DNA of 7,030 nt. It comes from Phycisphaerales bacterium. GTDB lineage: Bacteria > Planctomycetota > Phycisphaerae > Tepidisphaerales > Tepidisphaeraceae. The notes under the pieces were generated by a model, which was given only the letters and a program-made list of their open reading frames with translations, was not told where the DNA came from and ran no database searches. Below, in pieces: positions 1 to 5,055 of this stretch (its first letter is position 1; the number at the start of each line of letters is the position of its first letter). The stretch lies in NCBI GenBank assembly GCA_028288905.1, contig JAQGHJ010000127.1:1-7030 (forward strand). Reading direction: 5' to 3'. Both the position numbers and the translations under genes were made by a program.

Positions 1-6
1 CGCCCC

Positions 7-24
7 GCCGTCCCCGGGGACGGC
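7..24 (-). terminator. 18-bp perfect palindrome abutting the SDR stop; possible terminator hairpin
   Basis: Bases 7-24 form an uninterrupted perfect palindrome (GCCGTCCCC/GGGGACGGC) that ends exactly where the SDR stop codon begins. In the SDR transcript it would fold as a seven-base-pair GC stem with a CCGG loop. The bases visible beyond it (1-6) contain no T tract, so it could be a Rho-assisted terminator or an mRNA 3'-end stabiliser rather than a classical intrinsic terminator. Confidence 0.45.
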
Positions 25-786
25 TCAGCGGTACCCGCCGGAGATGTACAGCGTCTCCCCGGTGATCCACTTCGAGTCGGCCGACGCCAGGAACACGACG
101 GCCGGGGCGATGTCGTCGACCTGCCCGATCCGCCCGAGCGGGGTGGTGGCCTCGATCGACTTGCGGAACCCGCTCTCGGCACCGGCGATCTCCGTCGACC
201 CCTCGGTCGCGACCATGCCCGGGTTGACCGCGTTCACGCGGATCCGCTTCGGCCCCAGTTCGGCCGCCAGCGTGCGGGTGACCGAGTCGACGGCCGCCTT
301 CGTCGCCGCGTACACGGTGCTGTGCGGCAGCGCGAGCTTGCCGACGATCGAGCTGACGTTCACCACGGTCCCGCCGGCGTCGCCGAAGTGCTTGACCGCC
401 TCCTGGGTCGTCAGGATCAGCCCGAGCACGTTCAGGTCGAACTGCCGACGGAAGAACTCCGGGGTGATCGCCTCCAGCGGGGCGAAGTCGTACACGCCGG
501 CGTTGTTCACCAGCACGTCGACCCGGCCGAACGCCTTCTTCGTCTCGGCGAACAGCCGCAGGATGTCGGCCGGCTTCGACACGTCGGCCTGCACGGCGAC
601 CGCCCGCCCGCCGGCGGCGACGATGTCCGTCACCACCTTGTCCGCCCCGGCCCGGCTCGACGCGTAATTGACGACCGTGGCCGCCCCCTCGGCCGCCAAC
701 TGCTTGGCGATCTCCGCCCCGATCCCCTTCGACGCCCCGGTGACGACGGCGACCTTCCCGGCGAACTTCTTCGTGGTGATCGACAT
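25..786 (-). CDS. SDR-family NAD(P)-dependent oxidoreductase (FabG-like)
   Basis: A 253-residue classical short-chain dehydrogenase/reductase, the usual family length. Numbering from MSITTKKF: the Rossmann motif TGASKGIG is at 16-23, NNAG at 94-97, and the catalytic set is N119, S146, Y159 and K163 (YxxxK, with the normal 13-residue Ser-Tyr spacing), followed by NPG at 188-190. The chain after the second beta strand (NYASSR, 40-45) resembles NADP(H)-using members, but this is not decisive. Such enzymes reversibly reduce carbonyls in the cytoplasm using NAD(P)H. The substrate cannot be read from the sequence, and the FabG likeness alone does not prove a fatty-acid role. The start at 786 is preferred over the in-frame ATG at 798 because GGAG lies six bases upstream of it. 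The gene is divergent from an HxlR-family regulator, a common arrangement in which the regulator controls the oxidoreductase. A perfect palindrome abuts the stop codon. Confidence 0.93.
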   Translation of the reverse strand: MSITTKKFAGKVAVVTGASKGIGAEIAKQLAAEGAATVVNYASSRAGADKVVTDIVAAGGRAVAVQADVSKPADILRLFAETKKAFGRVDVLVNNAGVYDFAPLEAITPEFFRRQFDLNVLGLILTTQEAVKHFGDAGGTVVNVSSIVGKLALPHSTVYAATKAAVDSVTRTLAAELGPKRIRVNAVNPGMVATEGSTEIAGAESGFRKSIEATTPLGRIGQVDDIAPAVVFLASADSKWITGETLYISGGYR

Positions 787-792
787 GAGATG

Positions 793-796
793 CTCC
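793..796 (-). promoter_or_regulatory. Ribosome binding site deciding the SDR start
   Basis: GGAG on the minus strand, six bases before the ATG at 786. The alternative ATG at 798 has only AGGA four bases upstream, and this GGAG would fall inside its reading frame, so the shorter protein is favoured. Confidence 0.6.
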
Positions 797-829
797 ATTT
801 TCCTGAGTGCGGTGCGGCGGGCAGCCCGC

Positions 830-835
830 TACAAT
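830..835 (+). promoter_or_regulatory. Candidate -10 element (TACAAT) of the HxlR gene
   Basis: TACAAT matches TATAAT at five of six positions. No convincing -35 hexamer is present at 16-18 bases upstream. Initiation near 842 would fall inside the palindrome 836-852, which fits negative autoregulation, and would leave a leader of about 95 bases before the ATG at 937. Confidence 0.4.
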
Positions 836-852
836 GGTTTCAAAGTGAAACC
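836..852. promoter_or_regulatory. Inverted repeat, probable operator for the HxlR regulator
   Basis: GGTTTCA-AAG-TGAAACC is a perfect 7-3-7 inverted repeat in the divergent intergenic region. It directly follows a -10-like TACAAT on the plus strand. The sequence TGGTTTCAA at its left edge (835-843) recurs at 877-885, exactly 42 bases away, about four helical turns. HxlR proteins bind as dimers to inverted repeats near their own promoters, so this is the natural operator candidate. Assignment to this regulator is inference. Confidence 0.55.
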
Positions 853-864
853 GCAACGATGGCA

Positions 865-892
865 AGCATAGCCCGCTGGTTTCAAGAGGCAA
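865..892 (-). promoter_or_regulatory. Candidate sigma-70-type promoter for the SDR gene
   Basis: On the minus strand, TTGCCT (892-887) and TATGCT (870-865) are separated by 16 bases. Each matches four of six consensus positions. Transcription would begin near 858, giving a ~70-base leader before the start at 786. The half-site TGGTTTCAA (877-885, plus strand) lies between the two hexamers, and the palindrome 836-852 lies just downstream of the predicted start. Binding there would be expected to block the promoter. Confidence 0.35.
877..885 (+). repeat. Direct-repeat half-site TGGTTTCAA
   Basis: An exact 9-base copy of 835-843, offset by 42 bases, so on the same face of the helix. It sits inside the spacer of the candidate SDR promoter and may be an auxiliary operator half-site. 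Confidence 0.4.
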
Positions 893-936
893 CTGGACGG
901 CAAGATTTTCGTTTTCGGGCCGGGCCGGAGGACGCG

Positions 937-1395
937 ATGAAGAAGACCTGTCTGGCCGGCAACGACTGCCCCCTGTCCCGCGCGTACGGCGCGGTCGGGG
1001 ACTGGTGGTCGCTCCTGATCGTCACCCGGGTGCTGCTGGGGGAGCGGCGGCGGTTCAGCGAGATCCAGGAGGACCTGGGCGTGGCCCGGAACATCCTGTC
1101 CGCCCGGCTCCGGAAGTTGGTGGAAGAGGGCATCCTCGAGAAGGTGCCCGCCCCCGACGGCAGCCTGTACCAAGGGTACGCCCCGACCGAGAAGGGCCGG
1201 GCGCTGTTCAAGGTGATCGTCGCCCTGCTCCAGTGGGGCGAGACGAACTGCCGGGGGTCGCCCGGGGCGACGTCGTCGCTCGTCGACCGCCGCCGGGGCC
1301 GCCCCGTGCCGGCGATCGAGGTGCGGGCGGCGGACGGCCGGGTTCTCGGGCCGGATGATTTGCGGCTCGTCACTCCGGGGACTGTGAAAGCGTGA
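937..1395 (+). CDS. HxlR-family winged-helix transcriptional regulator
   Basis: A 152-residue DNA-binding protein. It opens with MKKTCLAGNDCPLSRA, where C11-P12-L13 matches the conserved N-terminal Cys-Pro of the HxlR/YodB/HypR group; in some members that cysteine senses electrophiles or oxidants. The winged helix spans about residues 11-100: DWWSLLIVTRVLLG, then the recognition region EIQEDLGVARNILSARLRKLVEEGIL (43-67), and the wing ending YAPTEKGR (81-88). A tail of about 50 residues (VPAIEVRAADGRVLGPDDLRLVTPG) is like that of other HxlR proteins with a C-terminal extension. The start at 937 is chosen because GGAGG at 927-931 stands five bases before the ATG and because homologues begin near here; the frame is open further upstream. 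It probably represses itself and the divergent SDR through the palindrome at 836-852. The inducing signal is unknown; C5, C11 and C105 make redox sensing possible. Confidence 0.92.
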   Translation: MKKTCLAGNDCPLSRAYGAVGDWWSLLIVTRVLLGERRRFSEIQEDLGVARNILSARLRKLVEEGILEKVPAPDGSLYQGYAPTEKGRALFKVIVALLQWGETNCRGSPGATSSLVDRRRGRPVPAIEVRAADGRVLGPDDLRLVTPGTVKA

Positions 1396-1491
1396 TCGAG
1401 GCGCGGCGGAGAGAGGCAGCGACGGCCGTCCGCTCCTTGTGGGGCGGGCCGCCCGCCCAGGCAGCCGAAACGGTCACACAGCGACCGCGCC

Positions 1492-1512
1492 GTGGCCGTC
1501 CTCTCCGGCCAC
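1492..1512 (+). terminator. Hairpin with weak T-rich tail, possible terminator of the HxlR gene
   Basis: GTGGCCG (1492-1498) and CGGCCAC (1506-1512) form a perfect seven-pair stem with a seven-base loop, followed by TTCATCT. The tail is not a true T tract and the hairpin lies ~100 bases past the stop codon, so this is only a tentative terminator. Confidence 0.3.
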
Positions 1513-1682
1513 TTCATCTCCGCAATTCCCTCGACCGGCCGAGGCTTCGGCAAACTTATGCTCTGACGCTCCGTGTCGAATCGCACAAGGGGTTCGGGCG
1601 GACAGGATCGCGTGCCGGTACGCACGTCCCCAACCGTCGCCCGTCCGCCGCCCGCGGCCGTGCGTCCGGCTTGTCCCGCGCC

Positions 1683-1688
1683 TACACT
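1683..1688 (+). promoter_or_regulatory. Candidate -10 (TACACT) giving a near-leaderless ribE transcript
   Basis: TACACT ends ten bases before the ribE ATG at 1699. Initiation at the usual distance would fall around 1694-1696, leaving almost no leader. No Shine-Dalgarno sequence is visible before this start, which agrees with leaderless translation. No -35 element is evident. Confidence 0.35.
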
Positions 1689-1698
1689 TGCGTCCGAT

Positions 1699-2298
1699 AT
1701 GTTCACCGGCATCGTTGAGCGGAGCGTCCCCGTCCTGTCGGCCGAGCCGACCCCGGCCGGCCGGCGGATCGTCGTCGCCGCCGACTGGCCGGACGTGAAG
1801 CACGGCGAGAGCGTGGCCGTCAACGGCGTGTGCCTGACCGTGGCCGACCAGCCGCCCCGCGGGCTCGCGTTCGACGTGATCGGCGAGACGCTCGCCAAGA
1901 CGACGCTCGGCACCTTGCGGGCTGGCGACGACGTTCACGTCGAGCGGTCGCTGCGGGTCGGGGACCGGTTCGACGGGCACGTCGTCCAGGGCCACGTCGA
2001 CGGGACCGTCACGGTCGTCGCGATCGCCGACGACCCGGCCGACTGGCGGATGACCGTCGAGGCCCCGGCCGACCTCGCCCGGTACGTGGTTCCCAAGGGG
2101 TCGGTCACGCTCGACGGGGTCAGCCTGACCGTCGCCGCCGTCGACGGCAACCGGTTCACGGTCGCCCTGATCCCCACCACGCTCCAGATCACCCGCCTCG
2201 GCCGACGGAAAGTCGGCGACCGGGTCAACCTCGAGTGCGACGTGATGACGAAAACGATCGTCGCGACAATGGAACGCCTTGAAGCGTTGCGGCGTTAG
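1699..2298 (+). CDS. ribE: Riboflavin synthase (alpha-type)
   Basis: A 199-residue enzyme that converts two molecules of 6,7-dimethyl-8-ribityllumazine into riboflavin plus the pyrimidinedione precursor, the last step of vitamin B2 synthesis. The start at 1699 is fixed by the canonical N-terminus MFTGIVE, although the frame is open upstream (to a GTG at 1573). Two lumazine-binding repeats are visible. The first (about 1-97) carries GESVAVNGVCLTV (36-48), with C45 aligning to the conserved cysteine of the E. coli enzyme. The second (about 98-199) carries GSVTLDGVSLTV (134-145) and LIPTTLQITRLG (157-168). GHVVQGHV joins the halves. Length is normal for the family. The other riboflavin genes are not in the window. 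The gene may be expressed from a near-leaderless promoter at 1683-1688 and may be cotranscribed with pdxA. Confidence 0.95.
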   Translation: MFTGIVERSVPVLSAEPTPAGRRIVVAADWPDVKHGESVAVNGVCLTVADQPPRGLAFDVIGETLAKTTLGTLRAGDDVHVERSLRVGDRFDGHVVQGHVDGTVTVVAIADDPADWRMTVEAPADLARYVVPKGSVTLDGVSLTVAAVDGNRFTVALIPTTLQITRLGRRKVGDRVNLECDVMTKTIVATMERLEALRR

Positions 2299-2420
2299 GG
2301 TGAAGATAGGGTAACGGAGTGTGGGTGAGTCGGCGGTGGTGACTCGTGGGTCGAGAAGGGCCCGCGTTGGCAGCGATTTGGTTTCCCGACCGACCACTCC
2401 CGACTCCCGACGGACGCCGC
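2299..2420. other. ribE-pdxA spacer: G-rich left half, repeated CCCGAC right half
   Basis: The 122-base spacer switches composition. The left half is G-rich on the plus strand and includes a weak hairpin, GAGTC (2327-2331) with GACTC (2341-2345). The right half is C-rich, with CCCGAC at 2385, 2399 and 2406, the last two forming a tandem ACTCCCG repeat (2396-2409). No terminator with a T tract and no good promoter is visible, so pdxA could be read through from ribE. Confidence 0.5.
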
Positions 2421-3458
2421 ATGGACTACCGCCCCACCATCGCGATCACCATGGGTGAGCCGGCCGGGATCGGGCCGGAGGTGGTGGTAAAGGCGCTGGC
2501 CGACCCGGTCCTGCGGCAGCGGGCGAAGTTCGTCGTGTACGGGATGAACGAGCTGCTGGCGTACGCAGCCGACCTCGCCGAGCACGACGTGTTCTGGTGG
2601 CGCGACCCGTACCAGGGTCGGCTCCGGAGCTACCCGCACGACGTCGTCGTCGTCGACCACGACCAGTACACGTTCCTCGGGACGGACATCCGGGGCCCCA
2701 GCCGGGTCGGCGGCGAGGCGTCAATGCGGTTCTGCCTCGACGCGATCGACGCGGCCATGCAGGGCGTCGTCGACGGGGTCGTGACCGCCCCGATCGCCAA
2801 GGAGTCGTGGAAGCTGGCCGGGTATCCGTACCCGGGGCACACCGAACTGTTCGCCAGCCGGACCCAGGCGAAGCGGCACGCGATGATGTTCGCCGGCGGG
2901 CCGCTGAAGGTCGTGCTGGCCACCGTGCACATCCCGCTGAACAGCCTGTGGGGCCGGCTGAACATCGGAGCCGTGTTCCACCCGATCGAGCTGGTGCACC
3001 AGGCGATGGTCGAGTGGTTCGACACGCCCAAGCCACGGATCGCGGTCGCCGGGGTCAACCCGCACGCGAGCGAGAACGGGCAGTTCGGGGACGAAGAGGA
3101 GCGGATCATCGCCCCGGCGATCGCGATGGCCCGGGAACAGGGCATCGACGCGACCGGCCCGTACCCGCCGGACACCGTGTTCATCGCGGCCAAGGACGGG
3201 AAGTTCGACGCGGTCGTGGCCATGTACCACGACCAGGGGCTGATCCCGGTGAAGCTGCTGGCGTTCGACCGAGCGGTGAACGTGACGATCGGGCTGCCGA
3301 TCGTCCGGACCAGCCCGGACCACGGGACGGCGTTCGACATCGTCGGCCGGAACCGCGCGAATCCCGGCAGCATGCGGGCGGCGATCGACCTGGCGATCGA
3401 GATGGCCGGCAAGCGGCACGCCCGGCGGCAGGCGGCGCAGCCGTCGCCCGGACTGTAG
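2421..3458 (+). CDS. pdxA: 4-hydroxythreonine-4-phosphate dehydrogenase (PdxA)
   Basis: A 345-residue cytoplasmic dehydrogenase that oxidises 4-phosphohydroxy-L-threonine with NAD(P)+. The product decarboxylates to 3-amino-1-hydroxyacetone phosphate, which PdxJ uses to build pyridoxine 5'-phosphate (vitamin B6, DXP-dependent route). Visible motifs are MGEPAGIGPE (11-20), TAPIAKESW (122-130), PGHTELF (138-144), GVNPHASENG (211-220), GPYPPDT (246-252), YHDQG (269-273) and TSPDHGTAFDIVG (297-309). The metal ligands of E. coli PdxA (H166, H211, H266) and its substrate residues H136/T137 map to H170, H215, H270 and H140/T141, a constant +4 offset, so the active site looks intact. The start at 2421 is chosen because the conserved region begins at once; a GTG at 2346 would add 25 unlike residues. 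The Shine-Dalgarno sequence is weak. Paralogues acting on phosphothreonate (PdxA2) are the main alternative. Confidence 0.93.
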   Translation: MDYRPTIAITMGEPAGIGPEVVVKALADPVLRQRAKFVVYGMNELLAYAADLAEHDVFWWRDPYQGRLRSYPHDVVVVDHDQYTFLGTDIRGPSRVGGEASMRFCLDAIDAAMQGVVDGVVTAPIAKESWKLAGYPYPGHTELFASRTQAKRHAMMFAGGPLKVVLATVHIPLNSLWGRLNIGAVFHPIELVHQAMVEWFDTPKPRIAVAGVNPHASENGQFGDEEERIIAPAIAMAREQGIDATGPYPPDTVFIAAKDGKFDAVVAMYHDQGLIPVKLLAFDRAVNVTIGLPIVRTSPDHGTAFDIVGRNRANPGSMRAAIDLAIEMAGKRHARRQAAQPSPGL

Positions 3459-3706
3459 CGGTCGGAGGTGTGGGGGAGGTCACGCTCGCCTTGCTCCGTG
3501 CGGCCGTCCGGTGAGCCACCTCTCGCCCGCTACCGCCGGAGGCGGGACACCTAACACGCCGGCGCGATGTACCGGACTTCCCGCGCCCGCGGACCCTGTT
3601 TTCCTGACGAACATCCGCGGCGGCACCGATGTGGTGTCGGACAGGCTGTCGCGGCGCTCGGGCTGGTCCGATTGTGGTGCTCGATGGGGCACTAGGTCCG
3701 CGAACG

Positions 3707-3720
3707 TTCTGTCAACAGAA
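3707..3720. repeat. Perfect inverted repeat TTCTGT-CA-ACAGAA
   Basis: A perfect 6-2-6 inverted repeat, overlapping the 8-base palindrome GAACGTTC (3702-3709). It lies about 95 bp upstream of the sigma-28-like promoter. Its size and symmetry suit a dimeric regulator, but no known operator is recognised. Confidence 0.3.
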
Positions 3721-3812
3721 AACCTGACGGCGGCGGGCGTCCGATAACCGACGAAAACCCCCTCCGGCTCCCCCCGATCGCCCCTTCCGGCGGAAGTTGG
3801 CCATTTTATCTC

Positions 3813-3839
3813 TAAAGTGGGCCGCACCCAAGCCGATGA
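3813..3839 (+). promoter_or_regulatory. Sigma-28 (FliA/WhiG)-type promoter upstream of the sigma-factor gene
   Basis: TAAAGTGG (3813-3820), eleven bases, then GCCGATGA (3832-3839). The E. coli FliA consensus is TAAAGTTT-N11-GCCGATAA, so the match is six of eight in the -35, seven of eight in the -10, with the exact spacer. Transcription would start around 3845-3850, about 115-120 bases before the ATG. Because the next gene is itself a FliA/WhiG-type sigma factor, positive autoregulation is the simple reading. The match is seen directly; its use is inferred. Confidence 0.6.
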
Positions 3840-3953
3840 CCACACCTGTGGCGGGCAGGCTATTTGACGTGGCTTGCCGGGCAATACGCCGCACCGACCG
3901 CTCGCGACCAACGCCAGACCAAGGCGCGTCGCACACGTCACCAAACGGGTAAC

Positions 3954-3962
3954 GGGAGAAGG
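3954..3962 (+). promoter_or_regulatory. Extended Shine-Dalgarno of the sigma-factor gene
   Basis: GGGAGAAGG lies just before the ATG at 3965. GGAG (3955-3958) is at the usual six-base distance, with a second AAGG closer in. It supports the chosen start. Confidence 0.6.
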
Positions 3963-3964
3963 TA

Positions 3965-4846
3965 ATGACCCCAGTCGTCCAGGAGTCCCCCACGTCGAGC
4001 CGCCGGCCGGTCCGCGCCACGCTGAACAAGTCGTCCCGGTCCGAGGTGCCGCTGTCGGCCCTGGACAACGACCCGCACATCAAGCAGGTGTGGGCGGACT
4101 ACAAGGCCGCCCCGACCTCGGAGCTGCGGAACGAGTTGATGGAGCATTACCTCCCGCTGGCCAACAAGTGCGCCCAGCGGCTGCACCAGAAGCTGCCGGC
4201 CGTCGTGCAGGTGGACGACCTGATCTCGGCCGGGGTGCTCGGGCTGATGGACGCGATCGAGGCGTTCGAGCCGGGCCGGGCGATCAAGTTCGCCACGTTC
4301 AGCGCCCTCCGCATCCGCGGGGCGATCCTGGACGAGCTGCGGTCGATGGACTGGGCCCCCCGCCAGGCCCGGAACTGGGCCCGGAAGCTGGACAACGCGA
4401 GCCGCGACCTCCAGGGGGATCTCGGCCGCAGCCCGACCGACCAAGAGATGGCCGAGAAGCTGCAGCTGCCGGCGACCGAGTACGAGCACGTCTGCCGGAC
4501 GAGCCGGAGCGTGACGTTCACGAGCCTGAGCCGCCGCCGGGAGAACACGAGCGAGGGCGACGAGATGGAGCCGTACCTGGCCGTCGCCGACGACCGGGCG
4601 GTCGACCCGCTGCAGGAGAGCCAGCGGCGGTTCCTCAAGGGGTACGTCACCCGCGGGCTGAGCCGGGCCGAGCGGCTGCTCGTGACCCTGTACTACTACG
4701 AGAACCTGACGATGCGGGAGGTCGGGCAGGTGCTGGACCTGAGCGAGAGCCGGGTCAGCCAGCTGCACAGCCAGATCATCAACCGGCTGCGGGACGCGGC
4801 CAACTCGACCGGCCGGGCCCTGCGGGAACTGGAAGAAGCGGCGTGA
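3965..4846 (+). CDS. RNA polymerase sigma factor, FliA/WhiG (sigma-28) group
   Basis: A 293-residue group 3 sigma-70-family factor that directs RNA polymerase to a dedicated promoter set. A basic, Ser-rich tail (1-35) precedes region 2 (about 37-115), which contains YLPLANKCAQRL, DDLISAGVLGLMDAIEAFEPGR (84-105) and KFATFSALRIRGAILDELRSMDW (108-130), the FliA/WhiG signature. Region 3 follows (about 132-195, including RSPTDQEMAEKLQL). Region 4 (about 225-277) carries the helix-turn-helix LTMREVGQVLDLSESRVSQLHSQIINRLR (248-276). The length exceeds E. coli FliA (239 residues) mainly through the N-terminal extension and a charged linker at 190-215. No anti-sigma factor or flagellar gene lies beside it, so its regulon cannot be inferred; motility (FliA-like) and development (WhiG-like) are both possible. 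It is probably self-driven from 3813-3839, and transcription ends at 4907-4942. Confidence 0.92.
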   Translation: MTPVVQESPTSSRRPVRATLNKSSRSEVPLSALDNDPHIKQVWADYKAAPTSELRNELMEHYLPLANKCAQRLHQKLPAVVQVDDLISAGVLGLMDAIEAFEPGRAIKFATFSALRIRGAILDELRSMDWAPRQARNWARKLDNASRDLQGDLGRSPTDQEMAEKLQLPATEYEHVCRTSRSVTFTSLSRRRENTSEGDEMEPYLAVADDRAVDPLQESQRRFLKGYVTRGLSRAERLLVTLYYYENLTMREVGQVLDLSESRVSQLHSQIINRLRDAANSTGRALRELEEAA

Positions 4847-4906
4847 TCGAGCGCGCGGCCCGCGCGGCCGCTCACCCGCACCCGACGCGACCGTCCGAAG
4901 CCTGCG

Positions 4907-4942
4907 GCGGGCGACCCACCCATCGGGTCGCCCGCTGTTTTT
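4907..4942 (+). terminator. Rho-independent terminator of the sigma-factor gene
   Basis: GCGGGCGACCC (4907-4917) and GGGTCGCCCGC (4925-4935) form a perfect eleven-pair stem with a seven-base loop, followed by TG and five T. It lies about 60 bases after the sigma-factor stop codon and insulates the next gene. Confidence 0.9.
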
Positions 4943-5020
4943 CGTTCCCGCCCTGGACGCGGCCGCCCCGCCCGGCCGTCGCCGCCGGGCGCCGGGTCTG
5001 GACGAACGCGGCCCACCCCC

Positions 5021-5026
5021 TACGAT
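5021..5026 (+). promoter_or_regulatory. Candidate -10 (TACGAT) of the membrane-protein gene
   Basis: TACGAT lies 30 bases before the TTG start and downstream of the terminator at 4907-4942, so it would give an independent transcript with a leader of about 22 bases. No clear -35 is visible in the GC-rich upstream sequence. Confidence 0.35.
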
Positions 5027-5044
5027 CCGCGGCTCCCCCGACCC

Positions 5045-5049
5045 AGGAG
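5045..5049 (+). promoter_or_regulatory. Ribosome binding site deciding a TTG start
   Basis: AGGAG stands six bases before the TTG at 5056. No ATG or GTG in this frame lies nearby with a comparable site, and the protein from TTG begins with a plausible short cytoplasmic tail. Confidence 0.6.
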
Positions 5050-5055
5050 CCGTAG

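Larger units (their letters stand above)
1396..1698. other. 303-bp intergenic region between the HxlR gene and riboflavin synthase
   Basis: No credible gene was found. It holds a GC palindrome at 1442-1458 (GGGCGGGC/GCCCGCCC around one base), a perfect 7-bp hairpin at 1492-1512, and near the right end a -10-like TACACT (1683-1688). I looked for the conserved blocks of an FMN riboswitch, which often precedes riboflavin genes, and did not see them. Confidence 0.6.
3459..3964. other. 506-bp intergenic region upstream of the sigma-factor gene
   Basis: The open frames here are short and lack family likeness or ribosome binding sites, so I call no gene. The stretch is rich in small inverted repeats: CCGCC/GGCGG (3533-3545), CCGCGGA/TCCGCGG (3587-3620, 20-base loop) and TTCTGT-CA-ACAGAA (3707-3720). 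An AT-richer patch at 3803-3818 leads into a sigma-28-like promoter (3813-3839). An untranslated leader of about 120 bases would follow. A small RNA is possible but nothing specific supports it. Confidence 0.6.

Noticed and set aside
1396..1698. Possible FMN riboswitch upstream of riboflavin synthase
   Set aside because: The conserved FMN-aptamer blocks are not visible, and the hairpins present are simple GC palindromes.
1573..1698. N-terminal extension of riboflavin synthase from a GTG at 1573
   Set aside because: The added 42 residues are Arg/Pro-rich and unlike the family, whose proteins start at MFTGIVE.
3511..3747. 78-codon plus-strand open frame beginning at GTG
   Set aside because: No ribosome binding site, no recognisable family and low-complexity composition. 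It contains the inverted repeats of the intergenic region, so it is probably a chance frame in GC-rich DNA.
3740..3747. A second sigma-28-like -10 (TCCGATAA)
   Set aside because: No TAAAG-like box is present at the required 11-base spacing, so only the site at 3813-3839 is kept.
3864..3890. TTGACG followed by TACGCC as a sigma-70 promoter for the sigma-factor gene
   Set aside because: The spacer is 15 bases and the -10 is poor, so it is weaker than the sigma-28-like site.
3480..3944. 154-codon minus-strand open frame across the sigma-factor upstream region
   Set aside because: It would cover the sigma-28-like promoter, has no family likeness and is typical of spurious frames at high GC.
4147..4650. 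Long minus-strand open frames opposite the sigma factor, and similar frames opposite the other genes
   Set aside because: They mirror the third-position GC bias of the real genes and have no family likeness or start signals.
4852..4876. GC-rich near-palindrome just after the sigma-factor stop codon
   Set aside because: Only the outer five pairs match and the centre does not fold cleanly. The perfect terminator at 4907-4942 explains the region better.
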